This document shows, one piece after another, positions 1 through 9,704 of a DNA stretch of 64,000 nucleotides. Each line of letters starts with the position of its first letter. The stretch's first letter is position 1. A model generated the notes under the pieces. That model did not search any database and was not told the origin of the DNA. It saw only the letters and a list, made by a program, of their open reading frames with translations. The position numbers were made by a program, and so were the translations under genes. Where the stretch lies: positions 1,550,001 to 1,614,000 of the forward strand of contig NZ_CP039143.1 in assembly GCF_013343215.1 (NCBI RefSeq), in the 5' to 3' direction. The DNA is from Acinetobacter sp. 10FS3-1. GTDB lineage: Bacteria; Pseudomonadota; Gammaproteobacteria; Pseudomonadales; Moraxellaceae.

Positions 1-419
1 TGATGGCAGCACATACCAGTCACCCCTTGGCACAGCAAGAAGGGGTGTATTTATCTGAACTGGTAGAACAGCCTCTGTTTTTATATCCCAATAGCGGTAA
101 AGCCAACTTTGCCAGCCAGACTCTGGGGATCTTCTCTGAATATGGATTAGAGCCTAAAAACATACGGACTGTACGTGAACTACAGCTTGCCCTGGGTTTT
201 GTGGCAGCAGGGGAAGGAATATGCATTACACCAGAAAGTGCCAAGAATATTAAACTGGCTCATCTGAACTTTATACCCATACTCGACCATTTGGCCGTCA
301 GTCCAGTATTTATGGCAATCCGCAATATGGATGAAAGTGAATATATCCGTCATCTATTCGATTCGGTTTATCAGGTCTATGACCTTGAGGCTATCTCCTA
401 TGACCGTTCAGTATTTTGA
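1..419 (+). CDS. LysR-family regulator, C-terminal part (BenM/CatM-like), cut by window start
   Basis: The open frame runs in from before base 1, so only the last ~139 residues are visible. They form the second half of a LysR effector-binding domain: HPLAQQ, then VAAGEGICITPES, then the helix NMDESEYIRHLFDSVYQVY near the end. From memory, the order and wording resemble BenM/CatM, the muconate/benzoate regulators of Acinetobacter. The DNA-binding half lies outside the window. The next gene downstream is an aromatic-acid transporter on the same strand, which suggests a local regulator of aromatic uptake, but the effector is inferred only. The ATG at base 3 is internal, not the true start. Confidence 0.85.
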   Translation, partial: MAAHTSHPLAQQEGVYLSELVEQPLFLYPNSGKANFASQTLGIFSEYGLEPKNIRTVRELQLALGFVAAGEGICITPESAKNIKLAHLNFIPILDHLAVSPVFMAIRNMDESEYIRHLFDSVYQVYDLEAISYDRSVF

Positions 420-643
420 AAATATGCAGCCTGAGTTGTTTATGATAAAGGATTGCAAATGAAACCTGTCTGCTCACAGAGACTTATGTTTTTCTTTTTT
501 AAATATATTCTTTAATAAAATAAACCACTTGGATAACAGTAGACTTTATAGGTATGGAAGCATGCCTATTCAGTTTTGGACATTTTTTCCTATCTTCTGC
601 ATTGTGAGCCTCATTCATTGAACTTCACAGTTAGGAGGTGGAG

Positions 644-2023
644 ATGTCTACGAATAAAGTGAATATAAATACACTCATCGATGAAGCGAAGTTTACGCCT
701 TTTCACTGGGGAGTACTGATCTGGTGTTTGCTGATCATTATTTTTGATGGTTATGACTTGGTCATTTATGGGGTCGCATTACCACTTTTAATGCAGGAAT
801 GGGCATTGACCGCAGTGCAGGCAGGAATGCTGGCCAGTACCGCACTGTTCGGGATGATGTTTGGTGCCATGACTTTTGGAACCCTGTCAGATAAGCTCGG
901 CCGTAAAAAGACCATTATGATCTGTGTGGCAATTTTTAGTGGTTTTACCTTTATGGGCGCTTTTGCCACCACACCGGTTGAATTTGGTATTTTACGTTTT
1001 ATTGCAGGTCTCGGGATTGGTGGAGTCATGCCCAACGTAGTGGCATTGATGACAGAATACGCACCAAAACGTATCCGTAGCACGCTGGTTGCTTTAATGT
1101 TTAGTGGCTATGCCATTGGTGGTATGACATCAGCTCTGTTAGGTGCCTGGCTGGTTCCTCAGTTTGGCTGGAAAATCATGTTCTATCTTGCGGGTATTCC
1201 ACTGCTGATTTTGCCAGTGTTATGGCGGTATCTACCAGAATCCTTGATGTATCTGACCAACAAAAAGCAAACTGCTGAGGCACACAGTATTATTCAGAAA
1301 ATCTCTCCAACCCAAGTGATTGGCCAAGATACTGAATTTGTATTGAGTGAAGTACAAAAAGGCGATGAAGCCCCATTAAAAGCACTGTTCCAGCACGGTC
1401 GCAGTTTCAGTACCTTTATGTTCTGGCTGGCTTTTTTCATGTGTTTATTGATGGTTTATGCCCTAGGCAGCTGGTTGCCGAAACTCATGATTCAGGCAGG
1501 TTATTCGCTAGGCGCGAGTATGATCTTCCTGTTTGCCCTGAATATTGGGGGAATGATCGGTGCAATTGGCGGTGGCTATCTGGCTGACCGTTTCCATATC
1601 AAGACAGTACTGACCATTATGTTCCTCGGTGGTGCAACAGCCCTGATCCTGCTAGGTTATAACAGTCCACAATTTGTTTTATATACCTTGATTGCCGTGG
1701 CAGGTGCCGCCACCATCGGTGCACAAATCCTGCTTTATACTTTCGTCGCACAGTACTATCCGTCTACTGTACGCTCTACAGGAATGGGCTGGGCATCGGG
1801 TATAGGCCGCATCGGTGCTATCGTTGGACCGGTTTTAACAGGTGCTTTATTGACCATGAACCTGCCTCACCAAATGAACTTCTTTGCAATTGCGATTCCT
1901 GGCCTAATCGCTGCGATGGCAATTTTCCTGGTCAATTTAAAATACTCCGTCGATGGTAAAAGCCTTGCAGCATCTGGGCTAGAAGCGGATTCAACATCGA
2001 AAAAAGCCAACCCATCATTTTGA
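644..2023 (+). CDS. MFS aromatic acid:H+ symporter (AAHS family, BenK/PcaK/MucK type)
   Basis: 459-residue inner-membrane permease with about 12 hydrophobic segments. The AAHS signature DGYDLVIYG sits in TM1 (Asp35 and Asp38), and the MFS loop motif GTLSDKLGRKK follows TM2. A second related motif, GGYLADRFHIK, lies in the second half. Family members import benzoate, 4-hydroxybenzoate, muconate or vanillate with protons; the exact substrate cannot be read here. The start is the ATG at 644, set by a near-perfect AGGAGGT six bases upstream; the GTG at 638 overlaps that site. It lies between a BenM/CatM-like regulator and a DcaP-like porin, a plausible aromatic uptake set. The C-terminus is hydrophilic and probably cytoplasmic. 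Confidence 0.9.
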   Translation: MSTNKVNINTLIDEAKFTPFHWGVLIWCLLIIIFDGYDLVIYGVALPLLMQEWALTAVQAGMLASTALFGMMFGAMTFGTLSDKLGRKKTIMICVAIFSGFTFMGAFATTPVEFGILRFIAGLGIGGVMPNVVALMTEYAPKRIRSTLVALMFSGYAIGGMTSALLGAWLVPQFGWKIMFYLAGIPLLILPVLWRYLPESLMYLTNKKQTAEAHSIIQKISPTQVIGQDTEFVLSEVQKGDEAPLKALFQHGRSFSTFMFWLAFFMCLLMVYALGSWLPKLMIQAGYSLGASMIFLFALNIGGMIGAIGGGYLADRFHIKTVLTIMFLGGATALILLGYNSPQFVLYTLIAVAGAATIGAQILLYTFVAQYYPSTVRSTGMGWASGIGRIGAIVGPVLTGALLTMNLPHQMNFFAIAIPGLIAAMAIFLVNLKYSVDGKSLAASGLEADSTSKKANPSF

Positions 2024-2126
2024 AATAGTTGAAAAGTGTAATTTCCTCAATGATATAGATCGCCATCGCAAGCCTTGGCGGTCTATTGCTAGAATCCGAT
2101 CGGACAATAAAAAAAGTGAGTTTAGG

Positions 2127-3458
2127 ATGAACACAGCTGCATTATTTAACCAACCAACAATTACATTGAAACGTACAGTATTGATGAGCATGATCGCTGT
2201 GAGTCTAGGGGGCATCAGTCTATCGACCCAAGCGCAAACCACAGCGCAGGCAAACCAACAGGAAATTGAGCAGCTACGCCAAGAAGTGCAAGCTTTACGT
2301 AGCATGATTGAACAGCAGAAAGCCCAAACTCAGCAGATTGCAACGGCAGTGCAAACACCTGTTGCACCCCTCCCGCCAGTACCCGCCAAAGCTGCAACAA
2401 GCCCGGTGATGAGAATTGCCAGCGGCGCCGAATTTAATCTTTATGGAAATATTCGTGCCGATGCTTCTTATCAGGTAGAAGGTGGTGCTAAGGATATGCC
2501 TTATAACCAGATTAATGCGGTACCACTTGAAGGTAATGGTGAAAATAGCGATCGTCTCAGATCGACTTTAGCTGCTACACGTTTAGGAATGGACTTTAAA
2601 GCACCTGTAGGTGCCGGGGACAATGCCCTTAGCGGTAAACTTGAAGTCGACTTCCTGGGTGGAGCGAACTTGGATAACCTGCGTATTCGGCATGCCTATA
2701 TTAGCTATGCGAACTGGTTGATCGGGCAAACCTGGTCAAACTTTGCACTCCCTGATTATATGCCGGAAACTGTAGATGCTTTGGCTTATGCAGGGGGAGC
2801 GGTAAAACGTACACCGCAGGTTCGCCATACTACGACGTTTAGCCCGGCTACCAATCTGGTTGTTGCAGTAGAAGATCCAAAAGACAGCTCTATTCAGCAA
2901 CGTTTACCTGCTTTAACTGCACGTTTAAACCATAAACTGGCAGATAATTTTGCAGTAAGCGCACGTGCCATGGGCCATGAAAAGCGTATTAACGAGCAGG
3001 AAGAAACCGCATGGGGCGTGGGGCTGGGCGCAAAATATGATGTTATGCCAGGAACGACTGTAAAAGCGGATTATTACCATGTAAAAGGCGACAGCAGTTT
3101 TGTCTCTTATGCTAACCCGGGTGTCGTTGCAGCAGGTGGAAACCTTTATCAAAGCGAATTTGACTCAATTACTGTCGGCCTGACTCAGCAGTTTAATGAC
3201 AAATTACGTGGCACTTTAGGTTATGGTTATATGACCTTCGATCAAGATGCTAATTATGTGCAGAGTGTTACAGATAAAACCAAAATCAATAAAGACCTCT
3301 GGCAGGCGTGGGCCAATGTCTTCTATAGTCCGACGAAGACTCTAAGTTTTGGTCTGGAATATGTCTATGGTGAACGTGAAGCTGTAGCTTCAGCGTCAAA
3401 TGGCAGCACCAAAGGTGAAGATAACCGAATTAATGCGGTTGCCGTTTACAACTTCTAA
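2127..3458 (+). CDS. DcaP-like outer membrane porin
   Basis: 443 residues. A signal peptide (hydrophobic core VLMSMIAVSLGGISL, likely cut after about residue 36) is followed by a Gln/Glu-rich coiled coil (about residues 40-70, EIEQLRQEVQALRSMIEQQ). A Pro/Ala linker comes next, then a long beta-rich domain ending in VAVYNF, with the C-terminal Phe typical of BAM-assembled barrels. This N-terminal coiled coil plus barrel is the DcaP architecture of Acinetobacter, a trimeric porin favouring anionic substrates such as dicarboxylates. It follows the AAHS permease by about 100 bases on the same strand and ends at a strong terminator, so the two may supply outer and inner membrane uptake of one compound. 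Confidence 0.88.
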   Translation: MNTAALFNQPTITLKRTVLMSMIAVSLGGISLSTQAQTTAQANQQEIEQLRQEVQALRSMIEQQKAQTQQIATAVQTPVAPLPPVPAKAATSPVMRIASGAEFNLYGNIRADASYQVEGGAKDMPYNQINAVPLEGNGENSDRLRSTLAATRLGMDFKAPVGAGDNALSGKLEVDFLGGANLDNLRIRHAYISYANWLIGQTWSNFALPDYMPETVDALAYAGGAVKRTPQVRHTTTFSPATNLVVAVEDPKDSSIQQRLPALTARLNHKLADNFAVSARAMGHEKRINEQEETAWGVGLGAKYDVMPGTTVKADYYHVKGDSSFVSYANPGVVAAGGNLYQSEFDSITVGLTQQFNDKLRGTLGYGYMTFDQDANYVQSVTDKTKINKDLWQAWANVFYSPTKTLSFGLEYVYGEREAVASASNGSTKGEDNRINAVAVYNF

Positions 3459-3490
3459 GCTACTTTTAAACTGAAGTTATTCAACTGATA

Positions 3491-3526
3491 AAAACGCGGA
3501 TGGATTCATCCGCGTTTTATTTTTTC
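3491..3526 (+). terminator. Rho-independent terminator after the porin gene
   Basis: A 12-bp perfect stem (AAAACGCGGATG paired with CATCCGCGTTTT) with a 4-base loop, followed by ATTTTTTCC, starts 32 bases after the porin stop codon. Confidence 0.9.
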
Positions 3527-4136
3527 CAAATGATCTGTACTGCAGTGCTTTTTTGGCTCTTGATAAAACTTTTTTATCTATTTCTTGATTTTTCAAATGA
3601 TGCCGAAACTGCCTTAAAATTTTCATCATGAGAATATGAAATACATTTGATGCGTGCATTTGGAGGATAAGGGAGGCTCTATTAACGGGCTTATTCACTA
3701 GAAATATCGAGTTGTATCAGCATAGAATTAAATTGCCAGGTTTCGTTAAGGCTTAAGTGCTTCAATAAGCCTATACCATTCTGATTGTTATTACTGCTTT
3801 TTTAACCGGTTAAGCCCAAATTTGCATGAATCTAGACTGATATAACAGCTCTCTATGTGCAAAGCCAAACTCAAAGTACAAACTGTGTAGAAAGCTAGAA
3901 GACTCAGGAGATTAGATTTGTTTATTAGCTCTTTGAATGACTTTGATTGATTTGCTGTACGTCCCAGTCACTTCTATTAATTTGTCACAATTTGACAATC
4001 ACACCTGAGCCATTCCCTGTTAAATTCAGTGGGCATGATGACCGGAACTGACTGATTTTTTTTCAGTCAGTCCTATACTGTCAGGCTAAGAAAACAAATA
4101 AAACATGGACTAATAAAAATGAAACGGGAGTGTGAA
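3527..4136. other. Long intergenic region upstream of the acyl-CoA ligase
   Basis: About 600 bases without a credible gene; the short frames here lack start signals and recognisable motifs. Its downstream end holds an inverted repeat (4047-4071) overlapping a promoter-like TATACT. Confidence 0.5.
4047..4079 (+). promoter_or_regulatory. Inverted repeat overlapping a putative promoter of the acyl-CoA ligase gene
   Basis: ACTGACTGA (4047-4055) and TCAGTCAGT (4063-4071) form a perfect 9-bp inverted repeat around a 7-T spacer, directly followed by TATACT (4074-4079), a good -10 box. A dyad lying across the -35/-10 spacer is the usual position of a repressor operator, for example of the TetR type that controls fatty-acid genes. 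The binding protein is unknown. Confidence 0.4.
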
Positions 4137-5780
4137 ATGCTGGGAAATATGATGTTTCAGCCTTTATTGATCAGTAGCATGATTGAACATGCCGGGCGTT
4201 ATCATGCCGACACTGAAGTGATTTCCAAAAATACCGATACCAGTATAACGATTACCAACTGGGGAGAAATTCGACAAAATTCAAAACGTTTTGCCAATGT
4301 TTTAATGCAGTTTGGCTTAGAACTGAGTGATCGTGTTGCAACAATTGCCTGGAACAACCACCGTCACCTAGAGTCTTGGTATGCCATTTCAGGAAGTGGT
4401 CTGGTCTGCCACACGATTAATCCGCGTTTGTTTCCAGAACAGCTGGTTTTTATTATTAATGATGCTGCGGACCGCGTTCTGCTCTTTGATAAAACCTTTG
4501 CTCCTTTGATCAAGGCCATTAAGCCGTTATTAAAAACCGTGGAGCAATATATCTGTCTGGATGCCGAAGATCCGGCAATAACTGAAGCATTGCCAGAAGT
4601 CCAGTTTTATGACTCCCTTATTGCCCAGCAAAGTGCAGAATTCAGCTGGCCTGAGCTGGATGAAAATATTGCCAGTTCACTCTGTTATACCTCGGGAACC
4701 ACGGGAAATCCGAAAGGCGTATTGTATAGCCATCGCTCTACCACCTTGCATAGTTATGCCATCAGCCTGCCTGATTCTTTAAATGTCTCTGCACGTGACA
4801 TCATGCTACCGGTTGTGCCGATGTTCCATGTGAATGCTTGGGGAACGCCATATGCTGCTGCGATGGTGGGATGTACCTTAGTCTTGCCAGGACCTGGCCT
4901 AGATGGAGCGAGCCTGGTCAATATGATTGATACTTACAAAGTCTCCGTTGCACTCGGTGTGCCTACCATCTGGCAGGGGCTGATTGCCGCTGCCCAGCAA
5001 TCTGGTTCAAAGCTGGAAAGCCTGAAACGCAATGTGGTGGGCGGTTCAGCCTGTCCACCCGCCATGTTGAAAGTCTTTAAAGAACAATTTGATTGTGAAA
5101 CCATTCATGCTTGGGGAATGACCGAGACCAGTCCGCTCGGTAGCGCGAATCAGATTAAAACCAAACATCTTAATCTGTCAGAGGAAGAATGTCTGAAAGT
5201 GCGTTTATCGCAAGGTCGTCCACCTTTTGGTGTAGATCTGCGCTTGACGGATGAAGAGAAAGGCACCCACGAAATTGCCCGGGATGGCAAAACCGTTGGG
5301 AATCTGCAAATTAAAGGTCACTGGATTATTGATCATTATTTTGGCAAGGATGAATCTGCACTGACCACAGATGGCTGGTTCGATACCGGTGATATTGCCA
5401 CTTTAAATGAAGATGGCTTTATGACCCTTTGTGACCGTGCGAAGGATTTAATCAAGTCGGGCGGGGAGTGGATTTCTTCAGTCGAACTGGAAAATATTGC
5501 CATGGGTCATCCGGAAGTTGCGATGGCTGCTGTGATTGCAGCACAACATCCGAAATGGGATGAGCGCCCGGTTTTGATTGTGGTGAAAAAACCTGAAAGC
5601 CGAATCAGTGAAACGGAACTTCTCGATTATTATGATGACAAGATTGCCAAATGGCAGATTCCGGATAAGGTTATTTTTGCAGATAGTATTCCACTGAGTG
5701 GAACTGGAAAAATGCTGAAAAAGGATTTACGTGAATCTTATGGTTCTATCCTGACGGAACAAGAACAAGTGCCAAGTTAA
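4137..5780 (+). CDS. AMP-forming fatty acyl-CoA synthetase (AlkK/medium-long chain type)
   Basis: 547-residue ANL-superfamily adenylating enzyme that activates a carboxylic acid with ATP and CoA. Visible motifs are [11 protein letters not shown] (P-loop, about residues 184-194), [10 protein letters not shown] (A5-like), GWFDTGDIA (about 412), the hinge [16 protein letters not shown] and the C-terminal [11 protein letters not shown] carrying the adenylation lysine. The N-terminus, with [14 protein letters not shown], resembles AlkK-type fatty-acid ligases. The start at 4137 is preferred because GGGAG lies six bases upstream; an ATG at 4119 has no ribosome site. It is monocistronic, with a dyad over its promoter and a terminator after it. 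The fatty acid desaturase system lies just downstream, so lipid metabolism is likely; chain length is not determined. Confidence 0.88.
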   Translation: MLGNMMFQPLLISSMIEHAGRYHADTEVISKNTDTSITITNWGEIRQNSKRFANVLMQFGLELSDRVATIAWNNHRHLESWYAISGSGLVCHTINPRLFPEQLVFIINDAADRVLLFDKTFAPLIKAIKPLLKTVEQYICLDAEDPAITEALPEVQFYDSLIAQQSAEFSWPELDENIASSLCYTSGTTGNPKGVLYSHRSTTLHSYAISLPDSLNVSARDIMLPVVPMFHVNAWGTPYAAAMVGCTLVLPGPGLDGASLVNMIDTYKVSVALGVPTIWQGLIAAAQQSGSKLESLKRNVVGGSACPPAMLKVFKEQFDCETIHAWGMTETSPLGSANQIKTKHLNLSEEECLKVRLSQGRPPFGVDLRLTDEEKGTHEIARDGKTVGNLQIKGHWIIDHYFGKDESALTTDGWFDTGDIATLNEDGFMTLCDRAKDLIKSGGEWISSVELENIAMGHPEVAMAAVIAAQHPKWDERPVLIVVKKPESRISETELLDYYDDKIAKWQIPDKVIFADSIPLSGTGKMLKKDLRESYGSILTEQEQVPS

Positions 5781-5823
5781 GAAAAAAAGGCGCTGATCTT
5801 TCACGTTGAGGAAATATAAAAAA

Positions 5824-5860
5824 CCAAAACCGGTCTGGATTCAGGCCGGTTTTTTTTATT
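5824..5860 (+). terminator. Rho-independent terminator after the acyl-CoA ligase
   Basis: The stem AAAACCGGTCTG / CAGGCCGGTTTT (one G-T pair) has a short GATT loop and runs into a T8 tract about 45 bases after the stop codon. Confidence 0.88.
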
Positions 5861-6084
5861 GGTTTTTAAAACAAGCTTTATACAAGCAAGGTATTTATTG
5901 GACTTCAAACGAGCTAAATCAGCTTTTCTATGCAATATTGTCCTACAAAAAACCTCATCATGGATTCTCAGCCCATAATTTGTCCTGCATTGATATGGTT
6001 TGAAACTCAAAACTTTTTATCCTGAACCACATAATAAATAGACGATTGTATATTAATAAACACCTACGGATTAAGGGAATAAAA

Positions 6085-7107
6085 ATGACAAATATAACCA
6101 CCTACCGGCCGCATTGGGTACGTGAAGACTTTATTGACTTCATAGGTGAAAAAATACATCCGACCTGGGCACTAAAAAGAGTCAAAGCTGAGGTCATTAA
6201 GATCCAGGCAGTCAGTCCGGATTTTTTCAAGATTCAATTACGTCCAAACCGCAACTTTAAAGGACGACTGTTTCAAGCTGGCCAGCATATTGCGGTGACA
6301 GTAGCACTGGATGGGATTCACCATCAGCGTCATTATTCTATTGTGACAATTTTAACCAATGGTGATATTCTGATTGCAGTTCGACAGCAAGGCAAAGTAT
6401 CACGTGCGCTGAGTCTGATGCAGCTGGGTGCGGTTATTGAGCTTTCTCAAGCTCAGGGTAATTTCACTTTGGGTGATTCTGACAGACCTTTGTTGTTTTT
6501 GGCCTCTGGCAGTGGCATTACCGCAATTTATTCACTTTTGCAAAAAGCCGTAGTGCAGTCACTCGAACCAATCGACCTGATTTATTTTACCCGTGACAAT
6601 GCTTTTCATGCCGAGCTCAAAACGCTGGCTTTGATGCATCCCAACTTCGAATATCATCATTTTAATACCCTCGAACATGCACAGCATTTGAATCAGACTT
6701 TGCTACGAAAGCGAGTGCCTGATTTTGAAAAACGTGAAATCTATGCTTGCGGTTCAGACAGCATGATGAAAGCAGCACTTAGAATAGTAGCTAAATTTGA
6801 CCTCCAGCCGCATTTTCATACTGAATACTTCCAGCTGATCACGGATAAAAAAGTAAAGGCACAGCCAGTACAATTTTTAAGGTCTCAACAAGCGTTTCAA
6901 GCTGATTCTAATTTGCTGGAAAGTGCAGAGCAGGCCGGGCTCAAGCCTGCACATGGGTGTCGTAGGGGCATTTGTAATACCTGCTCCTGTACCAAAGTGA
7001 GTGGTTCGGTACGCAATATATTAACCGGTGAACTTGATCACGCTCACAACACCCAGATTAAACTTTGTATTTCACAGGCGGTTAGTCCTGTGGTGATTAA
7101 CTTATAA
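6085..7107 (+). CDS. Ferredoxin reductase with C-terminal 2Fe-2S domain, electron donor to the desaturase
   Basis: 340 residues. The order is a FAD-binding FNR-like domain (about residues 35-130, with RHYSIVT as the flavin motif), a nucleotide-binding domain (LFLASGSGITAIYSLL; YACGSDSMMKAAL) and a plant-type 2Fe-2S ferredoxin domain near the end (cysteines in CRRGICNTCSC and the later LCISQ). Such proteins pass electrons from NAD(P)H to a di-iron membrane desaturase, as in the Rv3230c-DesA3 type pairs. The start is the ATG at 6085 (AAGGGAAT upstream); an in-frame ATG at 6046 is less likely. The desaturase gene begins 34 bases downstream, so both are surely one operon. Confidence 0.9.
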   Translation: MTNITTYRPHWVREDFIDFIGEKIHPTWALKRVKAEVIKIQAVSPDFFKIQLRPNRNFKGRLFQAGQHIAVTVALDGIHHQRHYSIVTILTNGDILIAVRQQGKVSRALSLMQLGAVIELSQAQGNFTLGDSDRPLLFLASGSGITAIYSLLQKAVVQSLEPIDLIYFTRDNAFHAELKTLALMHPNFEYHHFNTLEHAQHLNQTLLRKRVPDFEKREIYACGSDSMMKAALRIVAKFDLQPHFHTEYFQLITDKKVKAQPVQFLRSQQAFQADSNLLESAEQAGLKPAHGCRRGICNTCSCTKVSGSVRNILTGELDHAHNTQIKLCISQAVSPVVINL

Positions 7108-7141
7108 CCACAATTAAACAAATAAATAAAAAGGTCCGTTC

Positions 7142-8314
7142 ATGAATCTATCGGTTAATTTTAACAAACACAGCAAATCCCAATTTCTCAGTCTTGAACA
7201 GGTTGAAGAGTTTGGGGGCAAGGTGGATGCAATCCGCCGTCAGGTCATGGATGACTTGGGTGAAAAAGACGCAGAGTATATTTATAAAATCCGGAATTTT
7301 ATCCGTTATAGCGAAATTACTTCGCGTGGCATGTTGATGTTGGCTGGATGGTTGCCGCCCGTGTGGCTATTAGGCACGGGTTTATTGGGTATTTCTAAAA
7401 TTGTGGAGAATATGGAGCTGGGCCATAATGTCATGCATGGTCAGTTCGACTGGATGAACGATCCGAGCTTGATTGGTGCCAATTATGACTGGGATACCAT
7501 TGCGACCGGAGATGACTGGAAGTATACCCATAATTATATGCATCATACGTATACCAATATCGTCGGGATGGATCATGATGTAGGTTATGGTCTGATTCGT
7601 GTCAGTGAATCCCAGAAATGGGAACCGCGCTTCCTGTTTAATATTCCAGTGGCAATGCAACTGATGGTCTTTTTTGAATGGTATGTGGGCGTGCAGCGTC
7701 TACATCTGGAAGAGGTGATTGTCTATAAAACCAAAACTTGGACACAGGTATGGGAAGAAGCTGCGCCCCTACGCCAGAAAATGCGCCGTCAAATCGTGAA
7801 AGATTATGTATTTTTTCCGCTGATTGCGGGGCCGAATGCGCTTCCTGTTTTTACCGGAAATGCTGTCGCCAATATCATTCGTAACTTATGGGCCTCAGCG
7901 GTCATTTTTAATGGTCACTTTACCGAAGATGCAGAAACCTTTGAATTTGAAATCGATAGTGTCGAGAAGGAAACCCGGGCTGAATGGTATTTACGCCAGA
8001 TCCGGGGATCTAGTAATTTTAGCGGTGCTGCCTGGTTGCATATATTAAGTGGTAATTTGAGCCATCAAATTGAGCATCACTTATTCCCCGATATGCCTGC
8101 CAATCGCTATGCCGAAGTTGCTCCGAAAATTAAAGCGCTCTGTGCAGAATATGGGATTCATTATAATGAAGCCAGCTTCATCAAACAGTTTTCAACGGTT
8201 TGGATCGGTCTGGCAAAATGCTCGCTGCCTCAGGAATGGAATAAGCAGATGGTAGAAAAAATCCAGATTCTGCAATCAGGCTGGAATGATTTAAAGAATA
8301 AACTGATCAAATAA
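7142..8314 (+). CDS. Membrane fatty acid desaturase (acyl-CoA delta-9 type)
   Basis: 390 residues with the three histidine boxes of integral-membrane di-iron desaturases: HNVMHG (about residue 94), HNYMHH (about 130) and HQIEHH (about 308). Hydrophobic stretches flank the first box and occur near residue 240. The enzyme introduces a double bond in an acyl chain using O2 and electrons from the reductase encoded just upstream. The context (acyl-CoA ligase, reductase, desaturase) supports adjustment of membrane unsaturation or processing of exogenous fatty acids. Position specificity is inferred from family resemblance, not shown. A terminator follows 35 bases after the stop. Confidence 0.92.
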   Translation: MNLSVNFNKHSKSQFLSLEQVEEFGGKVDAIRRQVMDDLGEKDAEYIYKIRNFIRYSEITSRGMLMLAGWLPPVWLLGTGLLGISKIVENMELGHNVMHGQFDWMNDPSLIGANYDWDTIATGDDWKYTHNYMHHTYTNIVGMDHDVGYGLIRVSESQKWEPRFLFNIPVAMQLMVFFEWYVGVQRLHLEEVIVYKTKTWTQVWEEAAPLRQKMRRQIVKDYVFFPLIAGPNALPVFTGNAVANIIRNLWASAVIFNGHFTEDAETFEFEIDSVEKETRAEWYLRQIRGSSNFSGAAWLHILSGNLSHQIEHHLFPDMPANRYAEVAPKIKALCAEYGIHYNEASFIKQFSTVWIGLAKCSLPQEWNKQMVEKIQILQSGWNDLKNKLIK

Positions 8315-8348
8315 TTTAGATACTTTTACTGTTTATCCCTCTGGATAC

Positions 8349-8387
8349 TCCTCAATAGATTTGGATGGTTTATTGAGGATTTTTTTC
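8349..8387 (+). terminator. Terminator after the desaturase operon
   Basis: TCCTCAATA and TATTGAGGA pair as a 9-bp stem around a 13-base loop, followed by a T7 run. Confidence 0.8.
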
Positions 8388-8718
8388 ATTAGAATTGGAG
8401 ATTAAGACTAGGGCTATCTATTATAGTTTATCAATCATAGTTATCACGCCAAACTTAAAGTTCTCGTATGGGCAGAGAAGCTCTATCAAGTTCTGTGTCA
8501 AGATTCAGCACCTCATTCTAATACCATCAATCGTGTAATTAATACTTTAGGTTGAAAGCTGACAGTTCAAAATACTTAAAATTAGTAAAAATGGCAGCTA
8601 CACGCTCCGATTTTTTGAATTCGCATAACAGCCACGATGTGCAATAGGCTAGCTAGTAGCCAAGAGTTAATCTTTACTTTTTAGTGGGTAGGTCAGCTTA
8701 GATCACAACTAAATACTT
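8388..8718. other. Intergenic region, possible decayed coding fragment
   Basis: No intact gene. From about 8448 to 8558 the + strand reads an open stretch KLKVLVWAEKLYQVLCQDS... ending in a stop, which looks protein-like but has no start and no family I recognise. It may be the tail of a lost gene. Confidence 0.3.
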
Positions 8719-9429
8719 TTAACTCACTAAACGTAGTAGTGCTGCAAAATCTTCTACATAATAATCAGCTTTGGCTTTAATCAAGTCGATTTCATGAGCA
8801 GAATATTGATCATAAATTGCGATGACATCAATACCGGCTTGATTGGCAGCTTCAACACCTACCAAAGAATCTTCAATAATTACACAGTCCTGAGCAGAAA
8901 GTTTAAAATGCTTGAGTGCATTCAAATAGACTTCTGGATGCGGCTTAATATTCTCGACATTTTCTCGCGTCCAGATCATAGAAAAATCATGTTCAAAACT
9001 AAGTTTGCGATTAATATTCTGATTATTTTCCTGATAGCGCTGAATATTGGATAAGCTGGTAGTTGTGGTTAACGCGATATGTAGCCCTTGCTGTTTCAGG
9101 GTGGAAATCAAGGTTTCTGCATGCGGTTTCAGCTCAATCACGTGATCAAGAAAATGCTGTGAAATATGATAACGGCGTGATTTTACCTCTTCTTTGCTAA
9201 GATTAAAGCCATAAAGTTCTTTTAAATAGTCACAATATTCCAGATAAGGATCAAGCGAATGTTTAAAAGCTTTCAGTTGTTGATCGCGTTGCTGCTGAAT
9301 TTGGCTTAAACCGACCTGCACATGAGAAAGTTCCTGAATCAGGGCAGCATCTACCTGATTCCAGATGCCGACAGAATCAATCAGAGTGCCATCCAAATCA
9401 AAGCAGACCAGCTTTTTGCCCCGGAACAT
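8719..9429 (-). CDS. HAD-superfamily phosphatase (phosphoglycolate/beta-phosphoglucomutase-like)
   Basis: 236 residues. HAD motif I CFDLDGTLID is at residues 9-18 (nucleophile Asp11 and Asp13). Motif II is TTTTS near residue 120, motif III lysine lies in ENIKPHPEVYLNAL, and motif IV is IIEDSLVGVEAANQAGI. A four-helix cap lies between motifs I and II, as in subfamily IA enzymes such as Gph or YniC-like sugar phosphatases. The substrate is unknown. The start ATG has GGGGG about nine bases upstream. The gene is divergent from the LysR gene at 9705; the 275-base gap probably holds both promoters. Confidence 0.85.
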   Translation of the reverse strand: MFRGKKLVCFDLDGTLIDSVGIWNQVDAALIQELSHVQVGLSQIQQQRDQQLKAFKHSLDPYLEYCDYLKELYGFNLSKEEVKSRRYHISQHFLDHVIELKPHAETLISTLKQQGLHIALTTTTSLSNIQRYQENNQNINRKLSFEHDFSMIWTRENVENIKPHPEVYLNALKHFKLSAQDCVIIEDSLVGVEAANQAGIDVIAIYDQYSAHEIDLIKAKADYYVEDFAALLRLVS

Positions 9430-9704
9430 TTGACGTTTCCCCCAATTTTTTACAGCTTATTGTGTGCGGCAGAGTATATAACAGGAGTCCTGATTTTTTT
9501 GATCGCTTCAAAAAAAATCCAGCTTGGCTATTTTGAAAAAATATTAAAAAAACATCAGAAGGAAAAGTATTTTTTACTTGCCTTCGTATTGGAATGGAGG
9601 GTATGGCGGGTGTAAAAGTGTTATATTTCGATAATGGCAGTGGATAAAACAATATGGATAATTCGCATGCCAAATGATGCAAAAGTAAAAGGGAATATGT
9701 TGTT

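Noticed and set aside
3477..3698. Minus-strand 73-aa ORF after the porin gene
   Set aside because: It covers the terminator hairpin of the porin gene, has no ribosome site and matches no family.
5806..6003. 65-aa plus-strand ORF between the ligase and reductase genes
   Set aside because: It starts within the terminator hairpin and has no ribosome site.
9322..9615. 97-aa ORF overlapping the HAD gene and its promoter
   Set aside because: It is antisense to the HAD phosphatase N-terminus and lacks signals of its own.
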